Source: Saccharothrix sp.
GTDB taxonomy: Bacteria; Actinomycetota; Actinomycetes; Mycobacteriales; Pseudonocardiaceae
NCBI RefSeq assembly: GCF_031180885.1
Contig: NZ_JAPSLK010000015.1
Span: 1 to 64,000, forward strand
DNA: 64,000 nucleotides
Reading direction: 5' to 3'
The notes beneath the pieces are model-generated. The model was not told the DNA's origin, did no database searches, and was given only the letters and a program-made list of their open reading frames with translations. The position numbers were made by a program, and so were the translations under genes. The first letter of the stretch is position 1, and every line of letters starts with the position of its first letter. Below are positions 21,857 through 30,033 of the stretch, piece by piece.

Positions 21857-22354
21857 ATGACCGCCATGACGCTCTCCGCCGAGAAGACCGACCTGCTCAG
21901 CACCCTGGCCAAGCACCGCGGCTTCCTGAAGTACACGGTCCAGGGGATCACGGACGAGCAGGCGCGCTTGACGCCGACGGCGAGCGCGTTGTCACTGGGT
22001 GGGTTGATCAAGCACGTCCGGGATGTGGAGGAGAGCTGGATCCGGTTCGCGGTCGGTGGCGCGGAGCTGATGGAGAGCGTTCAGGGGGATTGGGAGAACG
22101 GATTCCGCTTGCTGCCGGAGGAGTCGCTGGCTGATGTGTTGGCGGCTTACGAGGAGACGGCCCGGAAGACGGATGAGCTGGTTGCTTCGTTGGACCTGAA
22201 CGTTGCTCATGCGTTGCCGGAGGCGCCCTGGTTCGCGAAGGAGTCGTGGACGGTTCGGCGGGTGCTGCTCCACCTGATCGCCGAGACGTCGCAGCACGCG
22301 GGCCACGCGGACATCATCCGCGAGACCCTCGACGGCCAGAAGACCATGGGCTGA
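21857..22354 (+). CDS. DinB-like (DUF664) four-helix protein
   Basis: A 165-residue four-helix bundle protein. Conserved positions fit a triple-histidine metal site: H in LIKHVRDVEESW, then HLIAETSQHAGHADIIRE near the C-terminus. DinB-superfamily proteins include mycothiol- and bacillithiol-dependent transferases, and the actinobacterial setting makes mycothiol the likely cofactor. The ATG at 21857 follows GGACGTGCACG weakly. A second in-frame ATG is at 21866. Confidence 0.82.
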   Translation: MTAMTLSAEKTDLLSTLAKHRGFLKYTVQGITDEQARLTPTASALSLGGLIKHVRDVEESWIRFAVGGAELMESVQGDWENGFRLLPEESLADVLAAYEETARKTDELVASLDLNVAHALPEAPWFAKESWTVRRVLLHLIAETSQHAGHADIIRETLDGQKTMG

Positions 22355-22376
22355 CGCCCGCTCCTGCTCTCAGACC

Positions 22377-22491
22377 GACGCGCTTCGCGCTTTCAAGATC
22401 AACGCGCTTCGCGCTCTCAAGCGGACGCGCTTCGCGCTCTCAAGCGGACGCGCTTCGCGCTCTCAAGCGGACGCGCTTCGCGCTCTCAAGA
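22377..22491. repeat. 23-bp tandem repeat, five copies
   Basis: Five head-to-tail copies begin with gacgcgcttcgcgctctcaa, the first two slightly diverged (copies start near 22377, 22401, 22424, 22447 and 22470). The core acgcgcttcgcgc is itself partly palindromic. There are no spacers, so it is not a CRISPR array. It occupies the first part of a 490-bp gene-free stretch downstream of the DinB-like gene. Confidence 0.92.
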
Positions 22492-22555
22492 TCAAAAGCT
22501 TGAAAGATCACAAGCTACAAGCGGCGCTCGCCGCGCGGCAGGCCCCCGGGGGTAA

Positions 22556-22699
22556 AAGGGCGTCGGTTCGTCCCCCGTACGGCCTGCCGGAGGCAACCAC
22601 CCTTCGCCCTTCTTGGCAACCGGTGAAGCGTGGTTGCCAAGAAGGGCGCAGCGCGGTTGGGCTGCGCCCAGGCCGTACGGGGGACGAACCGAGGCCCTT
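22556..22699. repeat. Long nested inverted repeat (144 bp)
   Basis: Outer arms 22565-22586 and 22669-22690 are perfectly complementary over 22 bp. They extend by a further AAGGGC/GCCCTT pair (22556-22561 with 22694-22699) across a three-base internal loop. Inside, 22605-22621 pairs perfectly with 22632-22648 over 17 bp, leaving a 10-base loop. No stable open reading frame or ribosome site is seen. It could be a REP-like element, a structured RNA or a strong bidirectional terminator. Confidence 0.9.
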
Positions 22700-22845
22700 C
22701 CTGTGGCTGATAGCCCATAGGGGCGCCTGCGGCGTAAAGCAGCCGCTGCGCGGCGAGGGGTGGGGTGGGGGGTTGGCCCCGGGCCGGTACTGCTTGGTCT
22801 CGTTAGAGTGCGACTGAGTGGTCGGGTACGGGGAGTGGAGTGGGT

Positions 22846-23850
22846 ATGGGGTTGAAGGTCGGGTACAAGGCGTCTGCCGAGCAGTTCGGGCCTCGGGAGT
22901 TGGTCGAGTACGCGGTTCGGGCCGAGGAGGTGGGGCTGGACAGCGTCAGCGTGTCCGACCACTTCCTGCCCTGGCGGCACGAAGGCGGGCACGCGCCGTT
23001 CGCGTTGTCCTGGCTTTCGGCCGTGGGGGAGCGGACCTCGCGGGTGGTGCTCGGGACCAGTGTGTTGACGCCGACCTTCCGCTACAACCCGGCCGTGGTG
23101 GCGCAGGCGTTCGCCACGCTGGGCCTGCTCTACCCGGGGCGGGTGTTCCTGGGCGTCGGGTCCGGGGAAGCGCTCAACGAGATCGCGGTGTCCGGGCGGG
23201 AGTGGCCGGAGTTCAAGGAGCGGTTCGCGCGGTTGCGGGAAGCGGTCCGGCTCATCCGGGAGTTGTGGACGCGGGACAACGTGAACTTCGACGGCGAGTT
23301 CTACAAGCTCGTCAACGCGAACATCTACGACCGGCCCGAGCAGCCCGTGCCCATCTATGTTGCGGCCGGTGGTCCGACCGTGGCCAAGTACGCGGGGCGT
23401 GCGGGGGATGGGTTCATCTGCACGTCCGGCAAGGGGATGGAGCTGTACACCGAGCAGTTGATGCCGGCGGTCGTGGCGGGGGCGGAGGCGGCCGGGCGCG
23501 ATGTCGGCGAGATCGACCGGATGATCGAGGTCAAGCTGTCCTACGACCGCGACCCCGCTAAGGCGTTGGAGAACACCCGGTTCTGGGCTCCGCTGTCGTT
23601 GACGCCGGAGCAGAAGCACAGCGTGGACAGCGCCGAGGAGATGGAGCGGCTGGCCGACGAGCTGCCCATCGAGCAGGTCGCCAAGCGCTGGATCGTGGCC
23701 TCCGACCCGGAGGACGCGGTCGCGCAGATCAAGCCGTACGTGGACGCCGGGCTCAACCACCTGGTGTTCCACGGTCCCGGGCACGACCAGGAGCGGTTCC
23801 TGACGCAGTTCGCCGAGGACGTGTTGCCCTTGCTGCGGAAGTTGGGCTGA
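22846..23850 (+). CDS. fgd: F420-dependent glucose-6-phosphate dehydrogenase
   Basis: A 334-residue luciferase-fold enzyme that oxidises glucose-6-phosphate to 6-phosphogluconolactone and reduces coenzyme F420. It matches the remembered mycobacterial FGD closely along its length, for example [61 protein letters not shown] and [16 protein letters not shown] chose ATG 22846 because GGAG lies five bases upstream; an in-frame GTG at 22840 overlaps that site. It supplies reduced F420 for enzymes such as the LLM protein next door. Confidence 0.95.
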   Translation: MGLKVGYKASAEQFGPRELVEYAVRAEEVGLDSVSVSDHFLPWRHEGGHAPFALSWLSAVGERTSRVVLGTSVLTPTFRYNPAVVAQAFATLGLLYPGRVFLGVGSGEALNEIAVSGREWPEFKERFARLREAVRLIRELWTRDNVNFDGEFYKLVNANIYDRPEQPVPIYVAAGGPTVAKYAGRAGDGFICTSGKGMELYTEQLMPAVVAGAEAAGRDVGEIDRMIEVKLSYDRDPAKALENTRFWAPLSLTPEQKHSVDSAEEMERLADELPIEQVAKRWIVASDPEDAVAQIKPYVDAGLNHLVFHGPGHDQERFLTQFAEDVLPLLRKLG

Positions 23851-23853
23851 CCT

Positions 23854-23892
23854 GCGAGAGCGCCACCGGCGGGGAGCCGGTGGCGCTCTCGC
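23854..23892. terminator. Bidirectional hairpin terminator
   Basis: A perfect 17-bp stem (23854-23870 with 23876-23892) with a five-base loop sits between the convergent fgd and LLM genes. There is no U-tract, as is common for actinobacterial hairpin terminators. Confidence 0.85.
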
Positions 23893-23897
23893 GGGGG

Positions 23898-24833
23898 TCA
23901 GGACAGGAATTCGGCGGCGAAGCGGCGTAGCGGTTCGTCGTCTCGGGCGACGAAACCGATCACCAACTCCTGCACGCCGGCCTCCTCGTACCGGGCGATG
24001 CGCTCGCGGATGGTGTCGAGCGTCCCGATCAGGCCGTAGGACGCCAGGTCGCCCGGGAACGCGAAGTCCGTGCCGGGCGGCAGCATGGCGCGGGCCTCGT
24101 CGTCGGTGTCGGCGATGATGCACAGGGTCGTCGTGGTGCGCTTGATCTGCTCGTAGTCGGTGCCGAGGTCGGCGCAGTGCTTGCGCAGCACGTCGTACTT
24201 GTGGGTCAACTGCTCGGGCGACTCGATGACGTTGCACGCGTCGCCGTGCTGCGCCACGATCCGCAGCGTCACCCGCTCGCCGCCGCCGGCGATCATCAGC
24301 GGGATGCGCGGCTGGACGCCCTTGGGCTGGTTCACCGCCCCGCGCACGGAGTAGAAGCGGCCCTCGAAGGTGGCCTCGTCCTCGGTCCACATCGCGCGCA
24401 CGACCTTGACGGCTTCCTCCAGCCGCCGCAGCCGTTCGCCCGCCGATCCGAACTCGTAGCCGTAGCCGGTGTAGTCCGGCTCGTACCAGCCCGCGCCGAT
24501 GCCGAACGTGAACCGGCCGTGGGAGATCACGTCCACGGTCGACGCCATCTTCGCCTGGAGGGCGGGGTTGCGGTAGCTGTTGCCGGTCACCAGGTGGCCC
24601 AGGCGGATCCGGGACGTCTCGCGGGCCATCGCGGTGAGCGTGGTCCACGCCTCGAAGAGGTAGTCCTGCGACGACGTGACGGTGTGCAGGTGGTCGGGTG
24701 CCCACAGGGTGTGGTAGCCGCTTTCGTCGGCGGTCTTCGCCAGGCGGACCAGGGAGTCGAAGGCCGCGACCGGGTCGGTGGCGCCGGCGAAGTCGAGGGC
24801 GAAGCCGGTGGGTAAGAAGACGGAGTACTCCAT
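23898..24833 (-). CDS. LLM-class F420-dependent oxidoreductase
   Basis: A 311-residue luciferase-like monooxygenase-superfamily protein. Family marks are LWAPDHLH, TSRIRLGHLVTGNSYRNPAL, FGIGAGWYEPDYTGYGYEFG and RIPLMIAGGGERVTLRIVA. The size and sequence fit F420-dependent reductases rather than true bacterial luciferases. The substrate is unknown. It is convergent with fgd across a shared terminator and lies 37 bp downstream of the cupin gene on the same strand. Its placement beside an F420 reducer suggests shared cofactor use. Confidence 0.86.
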   Translation of the reverse strand: MEYSVFLPTGFALDFAGATDPVAAFDSLVRLAKTADESGYHTLWAPDHLHTVTSSQDYLFEAWTTLTAMARETSRIRLGHLVTGNSYRNPALQAKMASTVDVISHGRFTFGIGAGWYEPDYTGYGYEFGSAGERLRRLEEAVKVVRAMWTEDEATFEGRFYSVRGAVNQPKGVQPRIPLMIAGGGERVTLRIVAQHGDACNVIESPEQLTHKYDVLRKHCADLGTDYEQIKRTTTTLCIIADTDDEARAMLPPGTDFAFPGDLASYGLIGTLDTIRERIARYEEAGVQELVIGFVARDDEPLRRFAAEFLS

Positions 24834-24870
24834 GAAGTGCAGACCTCGCCCGCACCGGAAAGGAGTCGGT

Positions 24871-25317
24871 TCAGAAGCGGCAGAAGCGGCGGACCCGCTC
24901 GGCGTGCGAGGGGTACTGCTCCGCGACCTCGTCCGCCTTGGCGAAGCTGACCACTTCGTCGGTGTACGGCGGCACCACGACCGTTCCCACGAGGGACCAC
25001 TCGCCCGCCGGTTCGCTGGCCTGCCACACCCCGGCGGGGACGATCACCTGGGGCCGCTGGCCCGCCGCCAGGTCCGGACCGAGCACCGGTTCCTCGACGC
25101 GCCCGCCCGGGTGCAGCAGCAGCATCCGCAGCGGTGAGCCGGCGTGGTAGGCGTAGACCTCCAAGTGGGTCAGGACGTGCAGGCCGGAGAACTCGGGCGC
25201 GCGCAGCAGGTAGTAGATCGCCGACGCCTCCGCCGACCGCCAGGACTGGCCGAAGTGCCCGCCCTCCACCGGCAGCTCTTCCAGCCCCAGCAGGGAGATC
25301 GCCTCGTCGGGGGTCAT
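24871..25317 (-). CDS. Cupin (DUF985) protein
   Basis: A 148-residue single cupin of the DUF985 type. It starts TPDEAISLLGLEELPVEGGH and contains SAIYYLLRAPEFSGLHVLTH and the second cupin strand region VPAGVWQASEPAGEWSLVG. In the family this fold resembles sugar epimerase-like proteins, but a reaction is not established. Its ATG overlaps the diguanylate cyclase stop (ATGA), so it is translationally coupled to that gene. Confidence 0.83.
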   Translation of the reverse strand: MTPDEAISLLGLEELPVEGGHFGQSWRSAEASAIYYLLRAPEFSGLHVLTHLEVYAYHAGSPLRMLLLHPGGRVEEPVLGPDLAAGQRPQVIVPAGVWQASEPAGEWSLVGTVVVPPYTDEVVSFAKADEVAEQYPSHAERVRRFCRF

Positions 25318-26837
25318 GTCAGCCCCGCCTCCACCGATCCGTGCACCACGACCATGCCCTTCCCCAGTCGTTTCGCCGTGTACATGGCCGCGTCCGCGCT
25401 GCCCAGCAGGTCGTCCGCGGTGAGCGCCGGGTCGTGGGTGTCCCGGTGCGAGATGCCGATGCTGGCCCGGATCAGGTGCTCACCGCCCGCGGTGCGGTGC
25501 GGTGACGCCATCGCGGCCAGCACCCGGTTGCCGATCTCCTCCGGCTGGGCCGGGTAGCCGTCGACCAGGATGCCGAACTCGTCGCCGCCCAGCCGCGCCA
25601 CCGTGTCCTGCGGGCGCACGCAGTGCTGGAGGCGTTCGGCGACGATCCGCAGGACGGCGTCACCCTCGGCGTGGCCGTAGTTGTCGTTGACGTCCTTGAA
25701 CCCGTCCACGTCGATGAACAGCACCACCAGCGGGTCGGGCCGGTCCAGCGCCGCGTTCAGGCGTTCGCGGAACAGCACGCGGTTGGCCACCCCGGTCAAC
25801 GGGTCGTGGTAGGCCTGGTGGCGCAGGCGTTCGCGGCTGTCCCGGAGCTGTTCGAGCAGCTTGACGTTGTCGATCAGGGTGAACAGCTGCCGCGCGATCA
25901 CCAGCAGCACCACGCCGAGGCCCACGTAGATCTCGAACGGGTTGAGCCGGACGCCCGTCGCCGTCCCCACGACGATGAACAGGCCGGTGACCAGCATCGG
26001 CAGGTACGGCACGAGGATGTGCAGCATCTCGCCCGCGCGGAGCCGCCCGGTCCCGGACCGCTCCCGGCGCGGGCTGCTCGGCGCGATGGAGGACAGGAAG
26101 AACATCGCCGGGCAGATCATGAACCCGATGTCCGCGGCCGTGGGGATCGCCGTCGCGCCCTTGCTCACGAGGAACGCGAACACCCACCCCGACGACGACT
26201 GCGCCAGCCCGGCGATCGCGACGAACATCATCGGGAGTTGGCGCACGGAGCGGTGGGACCAGGAGGACACCAGCAGGACCACGAGCATCACCAGGTAGGC
26301 GGCCGGGTGCGCCACGACGGTCGCGAAACCCGGGCCGGAGGTGGCCCAGGCCCGGACCATCGACTCCAGCAGCGAGACCCAGGTCAGGACGAACAGCGAG
26401 CCGACGACGATCAGGCCGTCGAGGACGATGACGACCTTGCTGCGGTGGTTGGGCAGCGAGCCTGGGCCGCCGTGTCCCAGGACGAGTACGGCGAAGAGGA
26501 CCAGGACCGGGACGAGGATGAAACCCAGTGGGGCCACGGTGGTCGAGGGGAGTGAAACGCCGAGGAACACCTGTCCCCAGATCCACGCGCACAGGCCGAC
26601 CGAAAGGCTCGCCATCGCCGCGGCCATCCAGAGCCGCCACCGCCGTGCGGTGCCCTGCCTGCGCAAACCGGCGCGCCAGTAGCAGACCATCGCGGCGATC
26701 GCGCCCACGAGCTGCACGAACTTGTCGATGGCGACGGAGGTTTGCCGGTCCAGGACCCCCGAGACGCTGAGAGAGACGACCGCGACCAGAAGAAGGCAGA
26801 CGGCAGCCGTGATGAGGCCGAACCGTCTCAGGGTCAT
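25314..26837 (-). CDS. Membrane diguanylate cyclase (GGDEF)
   Basis: A 507-residue protein with roughly ten N-terminal hydrophobic segments (to about residue 310) and a C-terminal GGDEF domain. The active site is the canonical GGDEF at 417-421. An inhibitory I-site RPQD lies at 408-411, exactly five residues before the preceding motif, so product inhibition by c-di-GMP is likely. The domain opens with HQAYHDPLTGVANRVLFRER. No EAL domain is present. ATG 26837 is preferred over a long upstream extension. The membrane part is an uncharacterised sensor. Confidence 0.9.
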   Translation of the reverse strand: MTLRRFGLITAAVCLLLVAVVSLSVSGVLDRQTSVAIDKFVQLVGAIAAMVCYWRAGLRRQGTARRWRLWMAAAMASLSVGLCAWIWGQVFLGVSLPSTTVAPLGFILVPVLVLFAVLVLGHGGPGSLPNHRSKVVIVLDGLIVVGSLFVLTWVSLLESMVRAWATSGPGFATVVAHPAAYLVMLVVLLVSSWSHRSVRQLPMMFVAIAGLAQSSSGWVFAFLVSKGATAIPTAADIGFMICPAMFFLSSIAPSSPRRERSGTGRLRAGEMLHILVPYLPMLVTGLFIVVGTATGVRLNPFEIYVGLGVVLLVIARQLFTLIDNVKLLEQLRDSRERLRHQAYHDPLTGVANRVLFRERLNAALDRPDPLVVLFIDVDGFKDVNDNYGHAEGDAVLRIVAERLQHCVRPQDTVARLGGDEFGILVDGYPAQPEEIGNRVLAAMASPHRTAGGEHLIRASIGISHRDTHDPALTADDLLGSADAAMYTAKRLGKGMVVVHGSVEAGLT

Positions 26838-26980
26838 GGCACCCCGCCTATGCCGCGACTGGAGTCGATCAGGTGACCGAGCCACTGTAGTGACACCGTA
26901 ACGCTCCGTGGACGCCGGGGTGTCCGGTTGTGACCGAACGCGTGTCGAACAGGGGTGGGCACCACCCAACCGGTACGGTT

Positions 26981-26994
26981 CGAACTGGTGTTCG
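26981..26994. promoter_or_regulatory. SOS (LexA) box upstream of ruvC
   Basis: cgaactggtgttcg matches the Gram-positive/actinobacterial LexA consensus CGAAC-N4-GTTCG exactly and ends 25 bp before the ruvC GTG. LexA control of Holliday-junction genes is well established in related bacteria. Confidence 0.85.
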
Positions 26995-27019
26995 TGGCGG
27001 CGTTTCTGAGAGGACCAGC

Positions 27020-27601
27020 GTGCGCGTGTTCGGTGTCGACCCAGGCCTGACCCGATGTGGTTTCGGCGTGGTCGACGGAGGTCCCGGGCGTACGGTTCGG
27101 CCCGTTGCGGTGGATGTCCTCCGCACGCCCGTGGACGCCGATTTGGCGATGCGGCTGCTCGAATTGTCGAATGCCGTCGAACACTGGCTGGACGAGTACA
27201 AGCCCGATGTGGTCGCCGTGGAACGGGTCTTCAGCCAGTACAACGTCCGCACCGCGATGGGCACCGCCCAGGCCGGTGGCGTGGTCGCGCTGGCCGCCGC
27301 CCGCCGGAACCTGCCGGTCACCTTCCACACCCCCAGCGAGGTCAAGGCCGCCGTCACCGGCTCCGGTCGCGCGGACAAGAAGCAGGTCACCGCGATGGTG
27401 ACGAAACTGCTCGGCCTCAAGGCCGCGCCCAAGCCCGCCGACGCCGCCGACGCGCTCGCCCTCGCCATCTGCCACCTGTGGCGCGCACCCATGCGGTCGC
27501 GCCTGGAGGAAGCCCAAGCCAGGGCGGCTGAACTCGCCCGGACGCACCGCGCGAGACTTGCCCAGGCCGCCGCCCGCACGACCGGAGGGAAGACCCAGTG
27601 A
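27020..27601 (+). CDS. ruvC: Crossover junction endodeoxyribonuclease RuvC
   Basis: A 193-residue Holliday-junction resolvase. The four acidic catalytic residues can be placed: D7 in VFGVDPG, E68 in VAVERVF, and D141 and D144 in DAADALA. The GTG at 27020 puts D7 at the usual distance from the N-terminus. The C-terminal 35 residues are a charged helix rich in Ala and Arg. It overlaps ruvA by four bases (GTGA) and has an SOS box 25 bp upstream. Confidence 0.96.
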   Translation: MRVFGVDPGLTRCGFGVVDGGPGRTVRPVAVDVLRTPVDADLAMRLLELSNAVEHWLDEYKPDVVAVERVFSQYNVRTAMGTAQAGGVVALAAARRNLPVTFHTPSEVKAAVTGSGRADKKQVTAMVTKLLGLKAAPKPADAADALALAICHLWRAPMRSRLEEAQARAAELARTHRARLAQAAARTTGGKTQ

Positions 27602-28188
27602 TTTCGTCGCTTCGTGGACAGGTGCTGTCCATCGGACTCGATCACGCGGTCGTCGAGGTGGGGGGCGTCGGGTTCGCCGTGCAGGCCACGCCCGCCACGC
27701 TGGCGACGCTGCGCCGCGGCGAGGAGACCGCCCTGGCCACCGCCCTGGTCGTGCGCGAGGACTCGCTGACCCTGTTCGGGTTCGCCGACGCCGAGGCGCG
27801 CGAGCTGTTCGGCCTGCTCCAGACCGTGTCGGGCATCGGGCCGCGGCTCGCCCTGGCCACGCTGGCCGTGCTGGAGCCGGACAAGCTGCGGGCCGCGCTC
27901 GCCGAGGGCAACATCACCGTGCTCACCCAGGTCCCCGGCATCGGCCGCAAGGGCGCGGAGCGGCTGTGCATCGAGCTGCGGGACAAGGTCGGCCAGCTTC
28001 CCTCGGCGACCCCGGCCGCCTCGAACACCGGCCAGGTGCGCACCCAGGTCGCCGAAGCCCTCCTGGGCCTGGGCTTCCCGGCCAAGCAGGCCGAGCAGGC
28101 CGTGGACACCGTGCTGGCCGACGACAGCGCGCAGACCACCTCCGAGGTCCTCCGCAAGGCGCTGGCGATGCTGGGCCGCAAGCGATGA
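27598..28188 (+). CDS. ruvA: Holliday junction branch migration protein RuvA
   Basis: A 196-residue protein beginning [20 protein letters not shown], the N-terminal OB fold. Two helix-hairpin-helix motifs follow: [20 protein letters not shown] and [19 protein letters not shown]. The C-terminal domain (about 150-196) contacts RuvB. The GTG start overlaps the ruvC stop and the stop overlaps the ruvB ATG. It forms the tetramer that holds the four-way junction for RuvB. Confidence 0.96.
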   Translation: MISSLRGQVLSIGLDHAVVEVGGVGFAVQATPATLATLRRGEETALATALVVREDSLTLFGFADAEARELFGLLQTVSGIGPRLALATLAVLEPDKLRAALAEGNITVLTQVPGIGRKGAERLCIELRDKVGQLPSATPAASNTGQVRTQVAEALLGLGFPAKQAEQAVDTVLADDSAQTTSEVLRKALAMLGRKR

Positions 28189-29240
28189 GCTTCGAAGAAG
28201 ACGACACGCTCAACCCCCTGCCCGACCCGGCGGAGCGGGACGTCGAGTCCACCCTGCGTCCCCGCGACCTGCACGAGTTCGTCGGCCAGCCCAAGGTGCG
28301 CGAGCAGCTCGAACTGGTCCTGCGCGGGGCCATGCGGCGCGGCGCGCCACCGGACCACGTGCTGCTGTCCGGGCCGCCCGGCCTGGGCAAGACATCGCTG
28401 GCCATGATCATCGCGGCCGAGCTCGGCGCGTCGCTGCGGATCACCTCCGGCCCGGCCCTGGAACGCGCCGGCGACCTCGCCGCGATGCTGTCCAACCTGG
28501 TCGAGGGCGACGTGCTGTTCATCGACGAGATCCACCGGATGGCCCGCCCCGCCGAGGAGATGCTGTACCTGGCGATGGAGGACTTCCGGGTCGACGTGGT
28601 GGTCGGCAAGGGGCCGGGCGCGACCAGCATTCCGCTGGACATCGCGCCGTTCACGCTGGTCGGGGCCACCACGCGGTCCGGTGCGCTGACCGGTCCGCTG
28701 CGCGACCGGTTCGGCTTCACCGGGCACATGGAGTTCTACAGCCCGGACGAGCTGGAGCTGATCATCCGTCGGTCGGCCAAGATCCTCGGCGTCGACCTGC
28801 GCGAGGACGGCGCCCGGGAGATCGCGGGCCGCTCCCGGGGCACGCCCCGCATCGCCAACCGGCTGCTGCGCCGGGTCCGGGACTTCGCCGAGGTGCGCGC
28901 GGACGGCGCGGTGACCCGCGAGGTGGCCCGGGACGCGCTGGCCGTCTACGACGTGGACGAACTGGGCCTTGACCGGCTGGACCGGGCCGTCCTGGGCGCG
29001 CTGGTGCGCTCGTTCGGCGGTGGTCCGGTGGGCGTGTCCACGTTGGCCGTCGCGGTGGGGGAGGAGCCGACGACGGTGGAGGAGGTGTGCGAGCCTTATC
29101 TGGTGCGCGCGGGCATGCTGGCCCGCACGCCCCGCGGCCGGGTCGCGACCGCCGCCGCCTGGCTGCACCTGGGCCTCCAGCCCCCCGCGAAGGCCCCCGG
29201 CGACGCCGGTCGAACCCTGTTCGACGACGCCGGCGACTGA
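28185..29240 (+). CDS. ruvB: Holliday junction DNA helicase RuvB
   Basis: A 351-residue AAA+ motor. It starts with the usual acidic segment and the [18 protein letters not shown] region. Walker A is GPPGLGKT (63-70), Walker B is LFIDEIH (111-117), and sensor 1 lies in [21 protein letters not shown] winged-helix domain follows ([16 protein letters not shown]). The length matches the family. It is the third gene of the SOS-controlled ruvCAB unit. Confidence 0.97.
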   Translation: MSFEEDDTLNPLPDPAERDVESTLRPRDLHEFVGQPKVREQLELVLRGAMRRGAPPDHVLLSGPPGLGKTSLAMIIAAELGASLRITSGPALERAGDLAAMLSNLVEGDVLFIDEIHRMARPAEEMLYLAMEDFRVDVVVGKGPGATSIPLDIAPFTLVGATTRSGALTGPLRDRFGFTGHMEFYSPDELELIIRRSAKILGVDLREDGAREIAGRSRGTPRIANRLLRRVRDFAEVRADGAVTREVARDALAVYDVDELGLDRLDRAVLGALVRSFGGGPVGVSTLAVAVGEEPTTVEEVCEPYLVRAGMLARTPRGRVATAAAWLHLGLQPPAKAPGDAGRTLFDDAGD

Positions 29241-29337
29241 GCGGGTTCGCTCACCTGGCACAATCGGCGGCGGCACCCCAGGAAATCCGGACGTTCCGGG
29301 CAGACCAGTCCCGCCGCGCCCGGTTGAACGGAGAATG

Positions 29338-29700
29338 ATGGGCAACCTGTCTTCCTTGATGTTCCCGCTGCTGCTCGTGCTGCTGGCCGTGCCGCTGTTC
29401 CTCAGCGCGCGCAAGCAGAAGAAGGCGGCGGCCGAGCAGCAGGCGCTCCTCAAGTCCCTCGAGCCCGGTGACCGCGTGATGACGACCTCGGGTCTCTACG
29501 CCACGGTCGCCGACGCGAGCGACGACGAGACGATCGAGCTCGAGATCGCCCCCGGCGTGGTCACCACGTGGCTGCGGCCCGCGATCCGCGAGAAGGTCAA
29601 CCCCGTCACCGACGTGGACGAGACCGACGCGGTCGTGGACGACGTCGAGGACGCGCCCGTCGCGGAGACCGAGACCGCGCAGCAGGACTCCAAGAAGTGA
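29338..29700 (+). CDS. yajC: Preprotein translocase subunit YajC
   Basis: A 120-residue protein with one N-terminal transmembrane helix (LMFPLLLVLLAVPLFLSARK). The YajC cytoplasmic signature follows: SLEPGDRVMTTSGLYATVAD and IELEIAPGVVTTWLRPAIRE. An acidic tail rich in Asp and Glu ends the protein. ATG 29338 has GGAG four bases upstream; the adjacent ATG at 29335 is too close to it. It assists the SecDF complex, whose genes lie just downstream. Confidence 0.93.
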   Translation: MGNLSSLMFPLLLVLLAVPLFLSARKQKKAAAEQQALLKSLEPGDRVMTTSGLYATVADASDDETIELEIAPGVVTTWLRPAIREKVNPVTDVDETDAVVDDVEDAPVAETETAQQDSKK

Positions 29701-29707
29701 GTCGCAC

Positions 29708-29751
29708 GGCGAAAGGGGTTGTGCCGCACCCGCGGCGCAACCCCTTTCGCC
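29708..29751. terminator. Hairpin terminator after yajC
   Basis: A 14-bp perfect stem, ggcgaaaggggttg (29708-29721) with caacccctttcgcc (29738-29751), begins eight bases after the yajC stop. It separates yajC from secD transcription. Confidence 0.85.
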
Positions 29752-30033
29752 GCCGCGCACCCATTGCCTTCACACCCGGTGAAACCGGGTCAAGTGTGAA
29801 CGCCGTCCGGCCGATGTGATTGGTCCGGTTAACGCATTATGGCCGGTCGGGATAGCCGGCCGGTTGTTGCGGAACCGGTTCGGAACCGGTGACAGACAAC
29901 TCACACGGTGCGGGGTACGCTGCGCAATCACCCGGCAGGGCAGTGCCGGGTGGGCAAGCGCTGCCCTGGTCCGTATCGCACGGTCGCGGCGGCGTTCGAC
30001 ATCTCAACGACAGTTGCAGGAGACGGACGGACC
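29752..30033 (+). promoter_or_regulatory. secD leader region
   Basis: This gene-free stretch carries an aaccggttcggaaccggt repeat (29873-29890) and a perfect 9-bp hairpin, cacccggca with tgccgggtg (29929-29937 and 29944-29952), about 80 bp before the secD start. A promoter for secD is expected here. I could not assign -35 and -10 boxes with confidence. Confidence 0.45.

Noticed and set aside
22377..22491. Possible CRISPR array
   Set aside because: The 23-bp units are directly adjacent with no spacers and there are no cas genes in the window.
22492..24855. A 787-residue minus-strand frame over the LLM gene and the repeat block
   Set aside because: It is antisense or out of frame with the well-supported LLM and fgd genes and is Arg/Pro-rich, as expected from high-GC shadow frames.
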